In this document: one piece after another, positions 1 through 9,501 of the stretch | Layout of the letters: each line of letters begins with the position of its first letter | Position numbering within the stretch: position 1 is the stretch's first letter | Source: Exiguobacterium sp. BMC-KP | GTDB taxonomy: Bacteria > Bacillota > Bacilli > Exiguobacteriales > Exiguobacteriaceae | Length of the DNA: 64,000 bases | NCBI RefSeq assembly: GCF_001275385.1 | Contig: NZ_LGIW01000011.1 | Span: forward strand, 124,001 to 188,000 | Reading direction: 5' to 3' | The notes under the pieces: model-generated | The model's database searches: none | The model's input: only the letters and a program-made list of their open reading frames with translations | What the model was told of the DNA's origin: nothing | Translations under genes and position numbers: made by a program

Positions 1-1813
1 TAGCTATATCTGCCTGTTTCATGATTTCCATAGCAGTTGTTGCGTCAGTGAGAGAGGATGATATACCGATGCTTGGAGGACAGAGTATGGTTTGGCCGTT
101 AATGTAATAGGGTGCTTTTAAAACAGAAAGAATTAACTCGGCTCGTTGTTTCAATTGTTCTTGTGTCAGCACATTTTTAAGTAGTAGAGTAAACTCATCT
201 CCTCCTTGACGTGCAATCATTTCAAACTGTTTCTCTATAGATTTTAGACGTCCCCCTACAGCCTGCAATAATAAGTCTCCAATATCGTGACCAAGGGTAT
301 CGTTAACATGTTTAAAGTCGTTTAAATCGATGAAAAATAGCGCTAACTTAAAATCTGATTGTTTGAATGTTCCTTCTATAAGAGAAGTTAAATGATTTTC
401 AAATGCAGATCGATTACTCAAGCCTGTCAATTGGTCATGATAAGCGAGATATTTCACTTGTTGTTCAATAGTTTTTTCCTCTGTAACATCTTTTCCAATG
501 GCAAAAATACCGACTATCTCGTTTTGTACAATGATTGGGATGTTTGTGAGGTTCATACAGATGATTCCTCCTTCACTGTTAAGAATTTTGACTTCATAGC
601 TGCGTGGGGAGCCCTTAAAGACAAATTCGAGTTCTTGAAGCATTATCGTTTTCGACTTTTTTTCAATAAAGGCTAAACTATTTTGACCGACTAATTCATC
701 AGAACTAAGATTAAATAACTGACTACATGCTTCGTTTACACTTTCAAAGTTCCCTTCTAAATCCATCGAACAAACTGGATGAGGATGATATTCGAACAAC
801 GACTTGTATCGTTCTTCGCTTACTTCTAGCGCATTAGCCTGATGAATATATTTATCGACAAGTTTTTGATTTTCTAGAACAATCACAATTTGTCGAATGA
901 GTACAAGACAAATCGATATTCCACACCCCGCTGAAATAATGTCAAAGCTATTGGAATGAAATACCATGAAAGTAAATAAAAATAAAATCCCGCTATAAGG
1001 AATTAAAACTTGAAAGATGTTTAGTTTTTCCAGTTGAATAGAAGAATGTTTAATAACGAACTTAGAAGTTTTCGTTCTTCCTGCAAAACTTAATAAGATT
1101 ATACTCAAGATAAAGAGTGGATCAACCACACTACCTGAAGAGATATTATCGATAGAAATTAAATAGAGATAGGCTGAATCTGCAATTGCCTGTATACATA
1201 CGGCTAAGATAATCACAATCATAGAGGACGTATGGGTTCGAGACGATCTATGCATCATTAAAAAGACAGCTGCAATTAACATCCCAAGGTCACCAATAGG
1301 ATAAGCTAGGGAAATGATAAATGCTAAAGGTGTAGCTGCACTACTTGCAAGAACCGGAGAAATTAAAAGGTACCAAGAAAATGTCGTTGCGATAATGAGA
1401 ATAATAAGGAAATCGAACATGAAAGATAAATGCATGATCATTTTGGTTTGATGCATGATTTTATAAAATAATGCACTGAGAATACAGATGATTTGTAAGA
1501 GATAAAAAACATCCGACCAACTGATAAAAATTACTTCTTTACCGAACATAGTGTCTGATATCATCCATAAAATTTCCGCTGCTAAATAAAAAAATGTGCC
1601 TAGAGTGATGATGGACCAGAATGTGCGTTCTTTATTTATGGTTTTCAAAAGAGTAAGGATCAAAAAATACAAAGCAATCAAGAGGCCAATGATTGAACAG
1701 ATACTGCTTCCAATGGATTGATAAGGAGAGTTTGGATATAACAAAATCCAGCAATAATAACCGAGTAAATACAAAACGAGAATAAAGTAACGCAGATTGA
1801 TTCTATTGAACAT
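1..1813 (-). CDS. Membrane PAS-GGDEF diguanylate cyclase (3' end cut by window edge)
   Basis: A 604-codon open frame runs on the minus strand from ATG at 1813 to the window edge and is incomplete at its C-terminus. Residues about 1-290 contain eight or more hydrophobic segments, residues about 330-440 a PAS sensor domain, and residues from about 455 a GGDEF domain. The domain opens with YHDQLTGLSNR and the active site GGDEF, preceded by RQ, lies near residue 531. The intact GGDEF predicts c-di-GMP synthesis at the membrane; an EAL domain may follow outside the window. An AGGAG lies about 12 nt before the ATG. An earlier ATG at 1820 is out of frame and closes quickly. The neighbouring 2024-4294 gene has a similar architecture, so the two may be duplicated paralogues. 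Confidence 0.88.
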   Translation of the reverse strand, partial: MFNRINLRYFILVLYLLGYYCWILLYPNSPYQSIGSSICSIIGLLIALYFLILTLLKTINKERTFWSIITLGTFFYLAAEILWMISDTMFGKEVIFISWSDVFYLLQIICILSALFYKIMHQTKMIMHLSFMFDFLIILIIATTFSWYLLISPVLASSAATPLAFIISLAYPIGDLGMLIAAVFLMMHRSSRTHTSSMIVIILAVCIQAIADSAYLYLISIDNISSGSVVDPLFILSIILLSFAGRTKTSKFVIKHSSIQLEKLNIFQVLIPYSGILFLFTFMVFHSNSFDIISAGCGISICLVLIRQIVIVLENQKLVDKYIHQANALEVSEERYKSLFEYHPHPVCSMDLEGNFESVNEACSQLFNLSSDELVGQNSLAFIEKKSKTIMLQELEFVFKGSPRSYEVKILNSEGGIICMNLTNIPIIVQNEIVGIFAIGKDVTEEKTIEQQVKYLAYHDQLTGLSNRSAFENHLTSLIEGTFKQSDFKLALFFIDLNDFKHVNDTLGHDIGDLLLQAVGGRLKSIEKQFEMIARQGGDEFTLLLKNVLTQEQLKQRAELILSVLKAPYYINGQTILCPPSIGISSSLTDATTAMEIMKQADIA

Positions 1814-1975
1814 ACCGCATTCGTACTCCTTTTAACGTTAATCTCACTAGTATAGATGTAAAAGAACAGAGATGATTTATGACTTCTAAAAATAGGTGTA
1901 TGATTCATAGCAGATGTAAAAATATTTAGAAAATCGACAACAATCAATGATTAGTAATGGTATATAAACTATAAA

Positions 1976-2017
1976 ATGCATAGAGCAACGATTATATCAA
2001 TCGGTTGCTTTATGCAT
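1976..2017 (-). terminator. Rho-independent terminator after the GGDEF-EAL gene
   Basis: An inverted repeat with 14-nt arms (ATGCATARAGCAAC) and a 14-nt loop sits immediately downstream of the minus-strand gene ending at 2024. Confidence 0.6.
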
Positions 2018-2023
2018 CTTAAT

Positions 2024-4294
2024 TCAGGACGAAGTGACATTTGACTGTGCATACGATGTAAGGAAGTCAACAAAAGTATAGTAATCAACAGGTCTTGAGA
2101 AGAGATAGCCTTGACCAATCATACATCCATTTCTATAAAGGATTTCTTTTTGCTCCACTGTCTCAATGCCTTCCGCTACAACGTTTAATTCCAGATTTAA
2201 TGCCAGTTCTATGATTGTTTTTACCATAGGTGAAGGATTATTATATGAAACTCGATCGATGAAAGATTTATCAATCTTTAAGGTATCGATGGGAAGTTGT
2301 TCTAAAACATTTAGAGAAGAATAACCAGTTCCAAAGTCATCAATGGATATTTTTATACCCATTGATTTTATTTGTTGCATTATGTTAAAGCTTTCTTTAA
2401 TGTTTTGAACAATACTTTCTGTAATTTCTAATTCTAACCATTCAGGATCTAATTTTGTTTTTGCAAGGACTTCTCCCACCATGCTGCAAAAATGAGGGTT
2501 TTGAAACTGAAGAGCGGATACGTTCACTGAAACCAATAATGGTTTAAATCCGATTCGTTGTAACTGTTTGTTGTGCTGTGCAGCCGTGTATAATACCCAT
2601 TCTCCAATTTCATTGATTAATCCAGTCTCTTCAGCTAAAGGAATGAACTCAGCAGGTGAAATCCATCCGAATTTTGGATGTTCCCATCGTAATAATGCTT
2701 CCATACCGACGAGACATCCAGAGGTGAGATCAATTTTAGGCTGATAATATACGGAAAGCTGATTATTATTGATTGCGTTCTTTAAGTGAGACTCCATTTC
2801 TAATTTACGTAGCAGGTTTGATTCTATTTCATTGTTGTAAATAACAAAAGAATAATTACCATACTGTTTTGCTTGATAGAGCGCTTCAGCCGTATGTTGT
2901 TGAACTTTTTCCAAGGATATACTTTGCTTCGGATAATGGGTGATGCCAATATGTCCAATGATGTTCAGTTCGAAATCAGATGTTTTGAATGTCGGCTGTA
3001 ATACATTAAAAATAGACTCGTTTAATAACAGAATATCTGCAATGGATTTATGTGGTGTTACGATCATAAATTCATCTTCACTAAAACGATATAATTTAAC
3101 ATTCATATCAATGGTATGTTTTAAGCGATTGGAGACCTCTTTAATAAGTTTCTCACCCGTTTGATGACCGAAAACATCATTAAACATTTTTACTCTTTCT
3201 ACTTGTAAAAGTATAAAAGTGAAATCTTGTTGACTCATGTCCATTGCATATTGTGTTTCTTTAAAAAATGCCGCGCGGTTTCCTAGCTTGGTAAGCATGT
3301 CCGTATAAGCAATTTCATTAAGTTTTAAAACTAATCTATTATTTTTTGAGGTCGTGATTCCTTGCCTTACAATGATCAATAGGAAAATCATGATCCATCC
3401 GAAGCTAAGTGCATTTAGTGACCAATCGTAACTTTCCATCATTAAAATTGATAAAACTAAAATACTTAAATAAGGAAAGAGGAACTCCTTTTTTAATGTA
3501 GGGAAAAAGGCAGTTCTAGGCTCAATCGTAAGCTTTGATTCATCTTTATAGAAGTATGCGGAACAACCTATAAATAGTAAAGCAATCGTCCAAACGAAGT
3601 CGACAACCTTTCCGCTTTGATAGTTCTCACTAATCATCATTTGAGCAAACAGCATATCACCTAATATTTGTAGGAATAGGCCTATGATCAGATAATTCAG
3701 GGATTTATTTTTCTTATTAAACTGAATTAGATAAAAGAGAGTAATGATAAAAAATAAAATGCCCAAATCAGCAATTTGAAAAATAACAGTGTATGTAATT
3801 TTTCCTAATGAGTGCTCTTCAATACGATATAAAGGATAAAGCAAGTAATAATAGCTGATTGAAATGGCAGCAATCATATAAATCATCGTGTTAAAAAAAT
3901 AAGTCATATTCGCAAACTGAATAGAAGCTCTTCTTAGTCTGTATAATAAAGCAATAAAATAACATATATAGCATAGTGCCCACAAAAAATATGAAAGTGG
4001 AGGGGCTTCAAATGCCTGTTTTGTAATTGTGAGGTTAATGATCCAAACTAAAGTACCGATAAAGGAGAGTCCTGTACCCATACTCAGGAAGAGCCAAAAT
4101 AGCTTTAATGAAGTACTAAGACTTCTTAAGAGGCGTAAAATCCAAAACGTGCTCACTATTCCAATTATAAGTTGAATAGTGTTAAGAAAAGTTAAACGAA
4201 TCCACTCAGACCCTTCATAGACCATATTTCCATACCAAAACATGACACTGATTCCTATTAAAATTAGGAATGGCCACTTAGTTACACTATTCAA
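2024..4294 (-). CDS. Membrane GGDEF-EAL c-di-GMP phosphodiesterase (degenerate GGDEF)
   Basis: A 756-residue protein. Residues about 1-310 hold eight to ten transmembrane helices. A GGDEF domain follows, opening with YTDMLTKLGNR, but its active site reads SEDEF near residue 406, so cyclase activity is probably lost. The EAL domain is intact, with MEALLRW near residue 531, DDFGTGYSSL near 655 and EGIET near 700, so the expected activity is c-di-GMP hydrolysis to pGpG. The GGDEF half may be a GTP-binding regulatory module, as in known degenerate GGDEF-EAL proteins. The start is TTG at 4294, chosen because a strong GGAGG lies 6-8 nt upstream and no ATG fits. It lies behind 1-1813 on the same strand, with a terminator between them. 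Confidence 0.93.
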   Translation of the reverse strand: MNSVTKWPFLILIGISVMFWYGNMVYEGSEWIRLTFLNTIQLIIGIVSTFWILRLLRSLSTSLKLFWLFLSMGTGLSFIGTLVWIINLTITKQAFEAPPLSYFLWALCYICYFIALLYRLRRASIQFANMTYFFNTMIYMIAAISISYYYLLYPLYRIEEHSLGKITYTVIFQIADLGILFFIITLFYLIQFNKKNKSLNYLIIGLFLQILGDMLFAQMMISENYQSGKVVDFVWTIALLFIGCSAYFYKDESKLTIEPRTAFFPTLKKEFLFPYLSILVLSILMMESYDWSLNALSFGWIMIFLLIIVRQGITTSKNNRLVLKLNEIAYTDMLTKLGNRAAFFKETQYAMDMSQQDFTFILLQVERVKMFNDVFGHQTGEKLIKEVSNRLKHTIDMNVKLYRFSEDEFMIVTPHKSIADILLLNESIFNVLQPTFKTSDFELNIIGHIGITHYPKQSISLEKVQQHTAEALYQAKQYGNYSFVIYNNEIESNLLRKLEMESHLKNAINNNQLSVYYQPKIDLTSGCLVGMEALLRWEHPKFGWISPAEFIPLAEETGLINEIGEWVLYTAAQHNKQLQRIGFKPLLVSVNVSALQFQNPHFCSMVGEVLAKTKLDPEWLELEITESIVQNIKESFNIMQQIKSMGIKISIDDFGTGYSSLNVLEQLPIDTLKIDKSFIDRVSYNNPSPMVKTIIELALNLELNVVAEGIETVEQKEILYRNGCMIGQGYLFSRPVDYYTFVDFLTSYAQSNVTSS

Positions 4295-4544
4295 ACTGCT
4301 TCCTCCTAATAAAAAGCTTCTCTTTAATTATCGGCTATTTCCAGGTGATATAAAGTAATTCTTCTGAAGAAATAAATTGAGTTCAATAATATTGATAATG
4401 ATGCAATTATTTGATTATTTTATACTAGAAAGATAAGATAAAGTAGAATATAAAAAGAAAACGCTTTTTTGCATTAAAATAAAAATGAGAGTGAGAGAAA
4501 ATCGACCTTTATCAACTTAATTGAAAAAGCGGAAGAGTGATACT

Positions 4545-5087
4545 ATGCTACTGGTCAGACCAATAACTTCACTTTTTTTTCTAGTGATTTTTTGTGTGAG
4601 TCTTACCCAATCAGAAAACGAGACAAGTAAAGCTGAAAAACGAATAAAAATGAAAAATCTTTCTTACATGGATCAGAACGACTTTTTTGATGGTAGGCGA
4701 TATATAAGTAATAAATTTAGTATCTACATAAAAACGATTGAAATGATTCCACCTAATCCTATCGAGAATAAAACGATGCCATTGCTACTAATTAAATTTA
4801 AAATTAAAAATCTTAGGATGGAAAGTCAAAATGAAATGATATCTTGGTTAGAGTGCTTTCAGGTAGAACAGGGAGGAAAAGCTTTAGATATTGAAGACGT
4901 CTCTACTTCTATAAAAACATCTTCAAAACGACTTTTTAATTCTGAAACTTATGATCGAAATAAAGGGATAATTGCTTATAAGTTACGTAATAGGAAAGAA
5001 AACGTAGTGTTAAAAGCATATAAGACAAATATCATGAAAGAAGTAAGTGTCAGAACGATACGAATGATAAACAAAGATTATAAATAA
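4545..5087 (+). CDS. Secreted or membrane-anchored DUF5067-like protein
   Basis: The protein has an N-terminal hydrophobic segment (PITSLFFLVIFCVSL), a short charged linker, then a domain beginning NKFSIYIKTIEM with a later ISWLECFQVEQGGKAL. This layout matches DUF5067-type extracellular beta-sandwich proteins, whose function is unknown. ATG at 4545 is preceded by GGAAG at a reasonable distance. The same frame is also open from TTG at 4521, which would add eight basic residues and make a more typical signal peptide, so the start is uncertain. No lipobox cysteine is obvious. A second DUF5067-like gene begins at 63721. Base composition is AT-rich like the surrounding small genes. Confidence 0.6.
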   Translation: MLLVRPITSLFFLVIFCVSLTQSENETSKAEKRIKMKNLSYMDQNDFFDGRRYISNKFSIYIKTIEMIPPNPIENKTMPLLLIKFKIKNLRMESQNEMISWLECFQVEQGGKALDIEDVSTSIKTSSKRLFNSETYDRNKGIIAYKLRNRKENVVLKAYKTNIMKEVSVRTIRMINKDYK

Positions 5088-5124
5088 ATACTTATCTTAA
5101 TAATGTTTAATGGAGGTTAACTAA

Positions 5125-5310
5125 ATGGAAAATAAAATTTGTTCATCCTGCGGAAGTACTAAATTTCACGAAGCAACAGACTACATTCCACTAAAACCAA
5201 CAAAAGGATCATTTCAAGGTGCTCATAAAATATTTTCGTTTTGTATGGATTGCGGTATCGTAGATTCAATTCGTATTGAAAACACAGAAATCTTTCAAAA
5301 TAAGGATTAA
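5125..5310 (+). CDS. Small zinc-ribbon-like protein
   Basis: A 61-residue protein with two CxxC pairs (CSSCGS near the N-terminus and CMDCGI near residue 42), the spacing expected of a small zinc ribbon. The region between the pairs lacks hydrophobic segments, so it should be cytoplasmic. GGAGG stands 9 nt before the ATG at 5125. It lies 37 nt after the DUF5067-like gene on the same strand and ends at a strong terminator, so the two could be co-transcribed. No specific function can be assigned; zinc binding is inferred from the cysteine pattern only. Confidence 0.7.
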   Translation: MENKICSSCGSTKFHEATDYIPLKPTKGSFQGAHKIFSFCMDCGIVDSIRIENTEIFQNKD

Positions 5311-5323
5311 ATATTTAACCATT

Positions 5324-5356
5324 AAAAAAGAGCGTCCGACAAGGATGCTCTTTTTT
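5324..5356 (+). terminator. Rho-independent terminator
   Basis: Arms AAAAAAGAGCGTCC and GGATGCTCTTTTTT pair around a 5-nt loop and run into T-rich sequence, just after the zinc-ribbon gene. Confidence 0.8.
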
Positions 5357-5440
5357 ATAAAAGAAGAAAAGTTTATATGCTCAGGAAAAACAGGAAGATC
5401 TATTAATTTCATACATAATGAATACTGGTTGATGAAATAT

Positions 5441-5911
5441 CTATCTTTTTCTTAAATGATACTGTAAATGAATATCTAACCATTCAAGCCAGTCGGATAC
5501 ATTTAACCAACCAAGTTCTTCTTGATAAATTTTTCTTGAAGAATCTATTGTTTGAGCGTGTGTCTTAACTTGGTCGATACGTGTAACTAATTGTCTTGCG
5601 CTCTCCTTAAGAATAGCATAATCTAAATTATTTTCTAATTCGATATCAAGATCATCTCGAAACCTTATACGTACCCATGGAACTTCACCATATAAGAAAA
5701 CTAAGTTCCCGAATCGTGTTCGTCCTTTCGTAGCTAAAGGAGGGGCGAACTCACATTACTCTGCAAAATCAAGAAACTCATTGCTCTTATCAATAAGGTG
5801 TCTATAGAGTTGGAGAATGGACCAGCTGTTCATAGTTTGATGATGTCTATAATAACTCTTTTCATATTCATCTAATTCACTTAATAAAGGATGAACTGGT
5901 GAAGATATCAT
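5441..5911 (-). pseudogene. DinB/DUF1569-like hydrolase family gene with in-frame stop
   Basis: Reading the minus strand from ATG at 5911 gives 51 residues, then a TAA stop at 5756-5758, after which the same frame stays open for another 105 codons to TAG at 5441. The joined 156-residue product opens with HPLLSELDEYE and MNSWSILQLYRHL and ends with WLEWLDIHLQYHLRKR. This resembles the four-helix DinB/DUF1569 fold, in which three histidines bind metal. A single base change (for example CAA or GAA to TAA) would explain the loss. Family assignment is by pattern and moderate. There is no frameshift; only this one stop interrupts the gene, so recent decay or a sequencing error are both possible. 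Confidence 0.6.
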
Positions 5912-6053
5912 ATTATTAACCTCATGTTTCTGTAGAATATAACATATATTATATTTATATGTTTTTAGCTAAAGTATACACAAACTTGGAGATCATCGTA
6001 ATCTTTTTATTATTGAGGACAGTAGATTTTACAAACGAATATGAGAAATAAGC

Positions 6054-6365
6054 TTAAATTTCTTTTATTTTGATATGCAATATATTTTTATAAGGGAGTA
6101 CTTTTAATTCAAGATTTGATTTAATGAGATAAACTTCATGCCGAAAAGAGTCAAAATTTTCAATGTAAGCATCAAAGTATAGAATCCGATAAGAATCGAT
6201 GGCTGCAATAGATATGATATCTCCATTAGCAGCTGCTTTTTCTATAAAGCTCCCAATTTCAGACACTTTGCTTTCGTCATGGACGATTGAAAAATAGTTT
6301 AAATTTTTCTTTCGTGTAGGTAAAAAATAAAAATATTTTTTTGTACTATCTTTGTCTCGAGACAT
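6054..6365 (-). CDS. Hypothetical protein
   Basis: A 103-residue protein starting at ATG 6365 with AAAGGA about 8 nt upstream. It is charged at the N-terminus (MSRDKDSTKKYFYFLP) and shows alternating hydrophobic and polar residues that suggest a small mixed alpha/beta cytoplasmic fold. There is no signal peptide or membrane segment. It resembles short proteins that in Bacillota often carry a WYL-like or YolD-like segment (the end reads YLIKSNLELKVLPYKNILHIKIKEI, as YolD ends do), but I cannot make that assignment firmly. It stands alone between the DinB-like pseudogene and a bidirectional terminator. Confidence 0.55.
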   Translation of the reverse strand: MSRDKDSTKKYFYFLPTRKKNLNYFSIVHDESKVSEIGSFIEKAAANGDIISIAAIDSYRILYFDAYIENFDSFRHEVYLIKSNLELKVLPYKNILHIKIKEI

Positions 6366-6591
6366 AAAACCATTCCTTTGGACAATTTTAAATGGAACAG
6401 AATAACAAAGTATTTATAGATAATGTTCTTATCTAATTGTACCCAAACATGTAAAAAATATAGCTTTTTTTTAGAAAAATTCATATGCCATACAAAAGAT
6501 TACCATAGAAAATTCAATAAAATTCTTTCATTGTTTCATATTTTAATTTTTAAAAGGTTAAATAAATATCTTTATTAAAGATAATAAACTA

Positions 6592-6637
6592 AAAAAAGTA
6601 TAAGTTAGACTTTACACAGTCTAACTTATACTTTTTT
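6592..6637. terminator. Perfect inverted repeat, likely bidirectional terminator
   Basis: Two 20-nt arms (AAAAAAGTATAAGTTAGACT and its exact complement) enclose a 6-nt loop. The A and T tracts at the outer ends would allow termination on both strands. It lies between the minus-strand genes at 6054-6365 and 6662-7021. Confidence 0.75.
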
Positions 6638-6661
6638 AAAAATATTAATATCAATTGTTCT

Positions 6662-7021
6662 TCATGATACCAAAAGTACAAGTAACAAAGCTATGATTGC
6701 TGGTAAACCTTGTTTTATTAAAATAGATCGATTAGAGGTAATAGACCCATATAAAGCTGCAATAATAACACAAGATAAGAAAAAGATCACAATTCCCTGA
6801 TCTTCACGAATCAGTCCGTATAAAAGTCCGGTTGCTAAGAAACCGTTATACAGTCCTTGATTAGCAAAAAGTGTTTGAATTTGTTTTGACGCTACAGCTT
6901 CATCACTGAGACCAAAAGAACGTTTAGCTGCTTGAGAAGATAGGAAAAACATTTCGAGAGCAAGTATGTAGAAGTGTTCTAACGAAACAATTAAAACAAA
7001 AATAATGGATAAAAAAGACAT
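6662..7021 (-). CDS. DUF1304 family membrane protein
   Basis: A 119-residue protein with four predicted transmembrane helices. The pattern of the DUF1304 family is clear: an N-terminal helix followed by EHFYILALEMFF, then a central FANQGLYNGFLA, and a long hydrophobic C-terminal end. Function of the family is unknown. I place the start at ATG 7021 because AGGAGGAG lies directly upstream; the frame is open nine codons further to 7048, but that ATG has no site. The gene is monocistronic, with the palindromic terminator at 6592-6637 downstream. Confidence 0.85.
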   Translation of the reverse strand: MSFLSIIFVLIVSLEHFYILALEMFFLSSQAAKRSFGLSDEAVASKQIQTLFANQGLYNGFLATGLLYGLIREDQGIVIFFLSCVIIAALYGSITSNRSILIKQGLPAIIALLLVLLVS

Positions 7022-7287
7022 AATTTCTCCTCCTAAAGAACCTTTCATGATTTTGAGCTACCTAAGTTATGGCGTTATAAAATAAAGGCAAAAAAACTCT
7101 TGATAAATAGATGAGTTTAACATTTTAAGAAGGCATGGTTAAAAAAATTGTGTTCATACTTTCAGAATGATAGTATCTTCAATTGTGCATATAAACAAAA
7201 AACGTTACTCATAAAAGGTGTTTTGCGACTATCCATTCAAAAAAAATCAAATTCCGAACGAATTTGCTGCATTAGATTGAGGGCTAT

Positions 7288-7410
7288 TTATTTTTTAAGC
7301 GTAATGCTTTCTTTATAAAGTAATATATCATAAGCAATAGTAAATTCTTCAAGTGCAATTTGCATACAAATCAATTGAAACTGTTCTGTTTTCAATATAA
7401 AGCTCCTCAT
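7288..7410 (-). CDS. Possible 40-residue small protein
   Basis: A short frame from ATG 7410 (GAGGAA directly upstream) encodes 40 residues with an amphipathic helical middle (QLICMQIALEEFTIAYDILL). A TTG inside, at codon 6, also has GAGGAG 7 nt before it. The helix pattern and size would suit a small regulator of the Spo0E or Sda kind, but the diagnostic motifs of those families are absent. It is supported only by the initiation signals and a coherent helix, so it is tentative. Confidence 0.3.
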   Translation of the reverse strand: MRSFILKTEQFQLICMQIALEEFTIAYDILLYKESITLKK

Positions 7411-7656
7411 TTCCTCTTCCCTAGCCAATGATACACTATATTCTTATCAACAGTTGGTATTTGAATGTGCTTGAAGCCTTCCAAATAGGCAAGAGAGAAA
7501 TACAACATGAGCAATTAATGATGGATTAAAGACTCTTAAGTAGTTAATTTTTGATTGAAGAGATGAAAGTGAGTGAATGGAGTGAAAGGAGAAAATGGTT
7601 TTTAATCGCATGGAAAAATCACAATTCACAACTTGACATAGTAATTAATAAAAGAA

Positions 7657-8083
7657 TCATTTTAATGAAAGGTGGGTAAAGAGTTCATCTGGATTATCTA
7701 TAAGATCTGCCAGCGTATATTTATCTAGTTCTCTCAAAAAGGCATCTAACGCTTGATCAAACATTGATTTCCAGCGTTCATTTATATTACTAAAGGGAAA
7801 CAGTGGGCTATCTATTTGTTCAATTAAATGAAGAGGTTCTATTTCTCGAAAAAGTCGACCGATGTTGATTTCATGTGGACGTCGTCTTAAACGAATGCCC
7901 CTAAAGGACCCCGTCTTGTTTCCGTATATCCCAGCGATGAAAGTGTCGCATCACTTTTCGTAAATGATTCGATGAAATAATATAGTGATCTGCAATATCT
8001 TCTATCTTTTTAAAGTCTTCTTGATTACTTCCTAAATAAAGCAATAATCGAATCGTATGATCGGTATATTGTGTGATCCTCAT
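7657..8083 (-). pseudogene. Rrf2-family transcription regulator, frameshifted
   Basis: The first 57 codons from ATG 8083 encode an Rrf2 winged helix (MRITQYTDHTIRLLLYLGS, then a recognition helix NHLRKVMRHF). Near 7910-7913 the frame is lost at a run of G and closes with TAG. One base out of register, the sequence continues as GIRLRRRPHEINIGRLFREIE and ends with the usual dimerisation helix and LADLID, stopping at 7657. One inserted base in the GGGG run explains it. No cysteines for an Fe-S cluster are visible in either part. A separate intact Rrf2 gene is at 12800-13237. Confidence 0.75.
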
Positions 8084-8359
8084 TTCAACCCTCCATTAAT
8101 AATTCGACGAAAATGTGATAACACTGTTTTCTCAAGAAAAACGAGCGTATCCATTCAAAACCATTCAGTAATTTTTATTGAAATACACTTACAATAAGGT
8201 ATTTATTAATAAATAGAGATTATCTTATTGTGGTATAGGGTATTGTTGAAAATGGTTCCTTAGGGATTATATACCATAAAAAAGAATGGAAAAGGAAGAT
8301 GATTCACATAAATTACTTAAAGGAAGTAAAAGAAACCAATTATTTTGTATGACGGTTTG

Positions 8360-9298
8360 TCAAATTAAGCGCAACACTTCTTCGGAAAAGACCTCGTATG
8401 CAGTTTTCCAATCCAAACACTTTCTTGGTCGATTGTTGATTCTAGAAAGTGCGTAATCTAATTCTGTCTTGTTGATCATTCCGAAGTTGGTTCCCTTTGG
8501 GAAGAACTCACGGAGAAGACCATTTGCATTCTCATTGCTGCCACGTTGCCATGAAGAATAGGGATCCGCAAAGTACATTGGGATACCAAGAGAGTCCTGT
8601 ATCCGTTCGTGACAGCTGAACTCCTTACCGCGATCCGTCGTCATGGTTTGAAACGTTCCCGATGGGAAAGAAGAGTAAAGTGTTTGGATGGCATGTTCCA
8701 TCGAGTGAGAAGAACGATCGACCATCGGTAGTACGATATAGAACCGACTTTTACGTTCGATGAATGTCGCAACACACGCCTTTGTCTGCCCTCGTCCCGA
8801 TACGACAGTATCCAACTCCCGATGCCCGAACGTTTCTCGACCCCGGACGTCCGACGGACGTTTACTGATCGGAAGCCCGATGTTGAAGCGACCTCTTGTC
8901 TCACGTGGCTTTTGGCGCTTTCCTTTTTGTCGTAAAACGCCTAAATCGCTCTTGATGAATCCTTTATATATCCATCGATAGATTGTACTGTACGATGGTC
9001 CCTGTTCGTGAAAGAGCCGTCCGGCGATCTGTTCGGGAGACCATGTCTCTCGCAGTTTCGAAAGGATACATGAGCCAAGCGAAGTGCTGAACAGCGTGCG
9101 TGCTCCACAATTCTTTTTTTGCATCTCATAACGCAGTCCGGCGTTGATCGCATTGTAGGAAGGATTCCGTTTGAGCTCACGTGAAATCGTGGACGGCTGT
9201 CGTCCGAGATGCTGAGCGATCTTTCGCATTGAAAATCCAAGCTCTAGATAAGTTTCTATTTTGACTCTTTCTGATGTGGTAAGATGAACATAGCTCAT
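8360..9298 (-). CDS. IS30-family transposase
   Basis: A 312-residue DDE transposase. The N-terminus is the IS30 helix-turn-helix (YVHLTTSERVKIETYLELG, then GRQPSTISREL). The catalytic core is complete: ELDTVV for the first Asp, TTDRGKEF for the second Asp, and NENANGLLREFFPKGTNF for the Glu region. Start ATG 9298 has GGAGG about 7 nt upstream. The stop codon TGA at 8360-8362 lies at or just outside the left terminal repeat, so the flanking DNA may supply part of it. The element looks intact and potentially active. Confidence 0.93.
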   Translation of the reverse strand: MSYVHLTTSERVKIETYLELGFSMRKIAQHLGRQPSTISRELKRNPSYNAINAGLRYEMQKKNCGARTLFSTSLGSCILSKLRETWSPEQIAGRLFHEQGPSYSTIYRWIYKGFIKSDLGVLRQKGKRQKPRETRGRFNIGLPISKRPSDVRGRETFGHRELDTVVSGRGQTKACVATFIERKSRFYIVLPMVDRSSHSMEHAIQTLYSSFPSGTFQTMTTDRGKEFSCHERIQDSLGIPMYFADPYSSWQRGSNENANGLLREFFPKGTNFGMINKTELDYALSRINNRPRKCLDWKTAYEVFSEEVLRLI

Positions 9299-9396
9299 AA
9301 CGAATCCTCCGTTGAATTTGGTGTGGTAACTCTATTCTACACGAGGTCGTTATGGGTTTTTTTTGTGTTTTCAGCTAGGTGTTGCACTTAATATTA
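8362..9396 (-). mobile_element. IS30-family insertion sequence
   Basis: About 1.03 kb bounded by imperfect inverted repeats: ATTAAGCGCAACAC at the left end (8364 onward) and its counterpart ATTAAGTGCAACAC in reverse at the right end (to about 9394). It contains a single full-length transposase gene. No target duplication is evident in the flanks, so the exact outer limits are uncertain by 2-3 bases. Confidence 0.8.
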
Positions 9397-9501
9397 CAAT
9401 TCGTCGTATCTAAAAATGGAACGGAAAAAGGATATACCTTGTATTTAATAGGGTTATAAATTAATAGATTTAATCTTAAATCAAAAAGAAGGAGGGAGAC
9501 G

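Noticed and set aside
7447..7629. 60-residue minus-strand frame between the 40-residue frame and the Rrf2 pseudogene
   Set aside because: No ribosome binding site, unusual Ser/Leu/His composition and no coherent domain; treated as noncoding.
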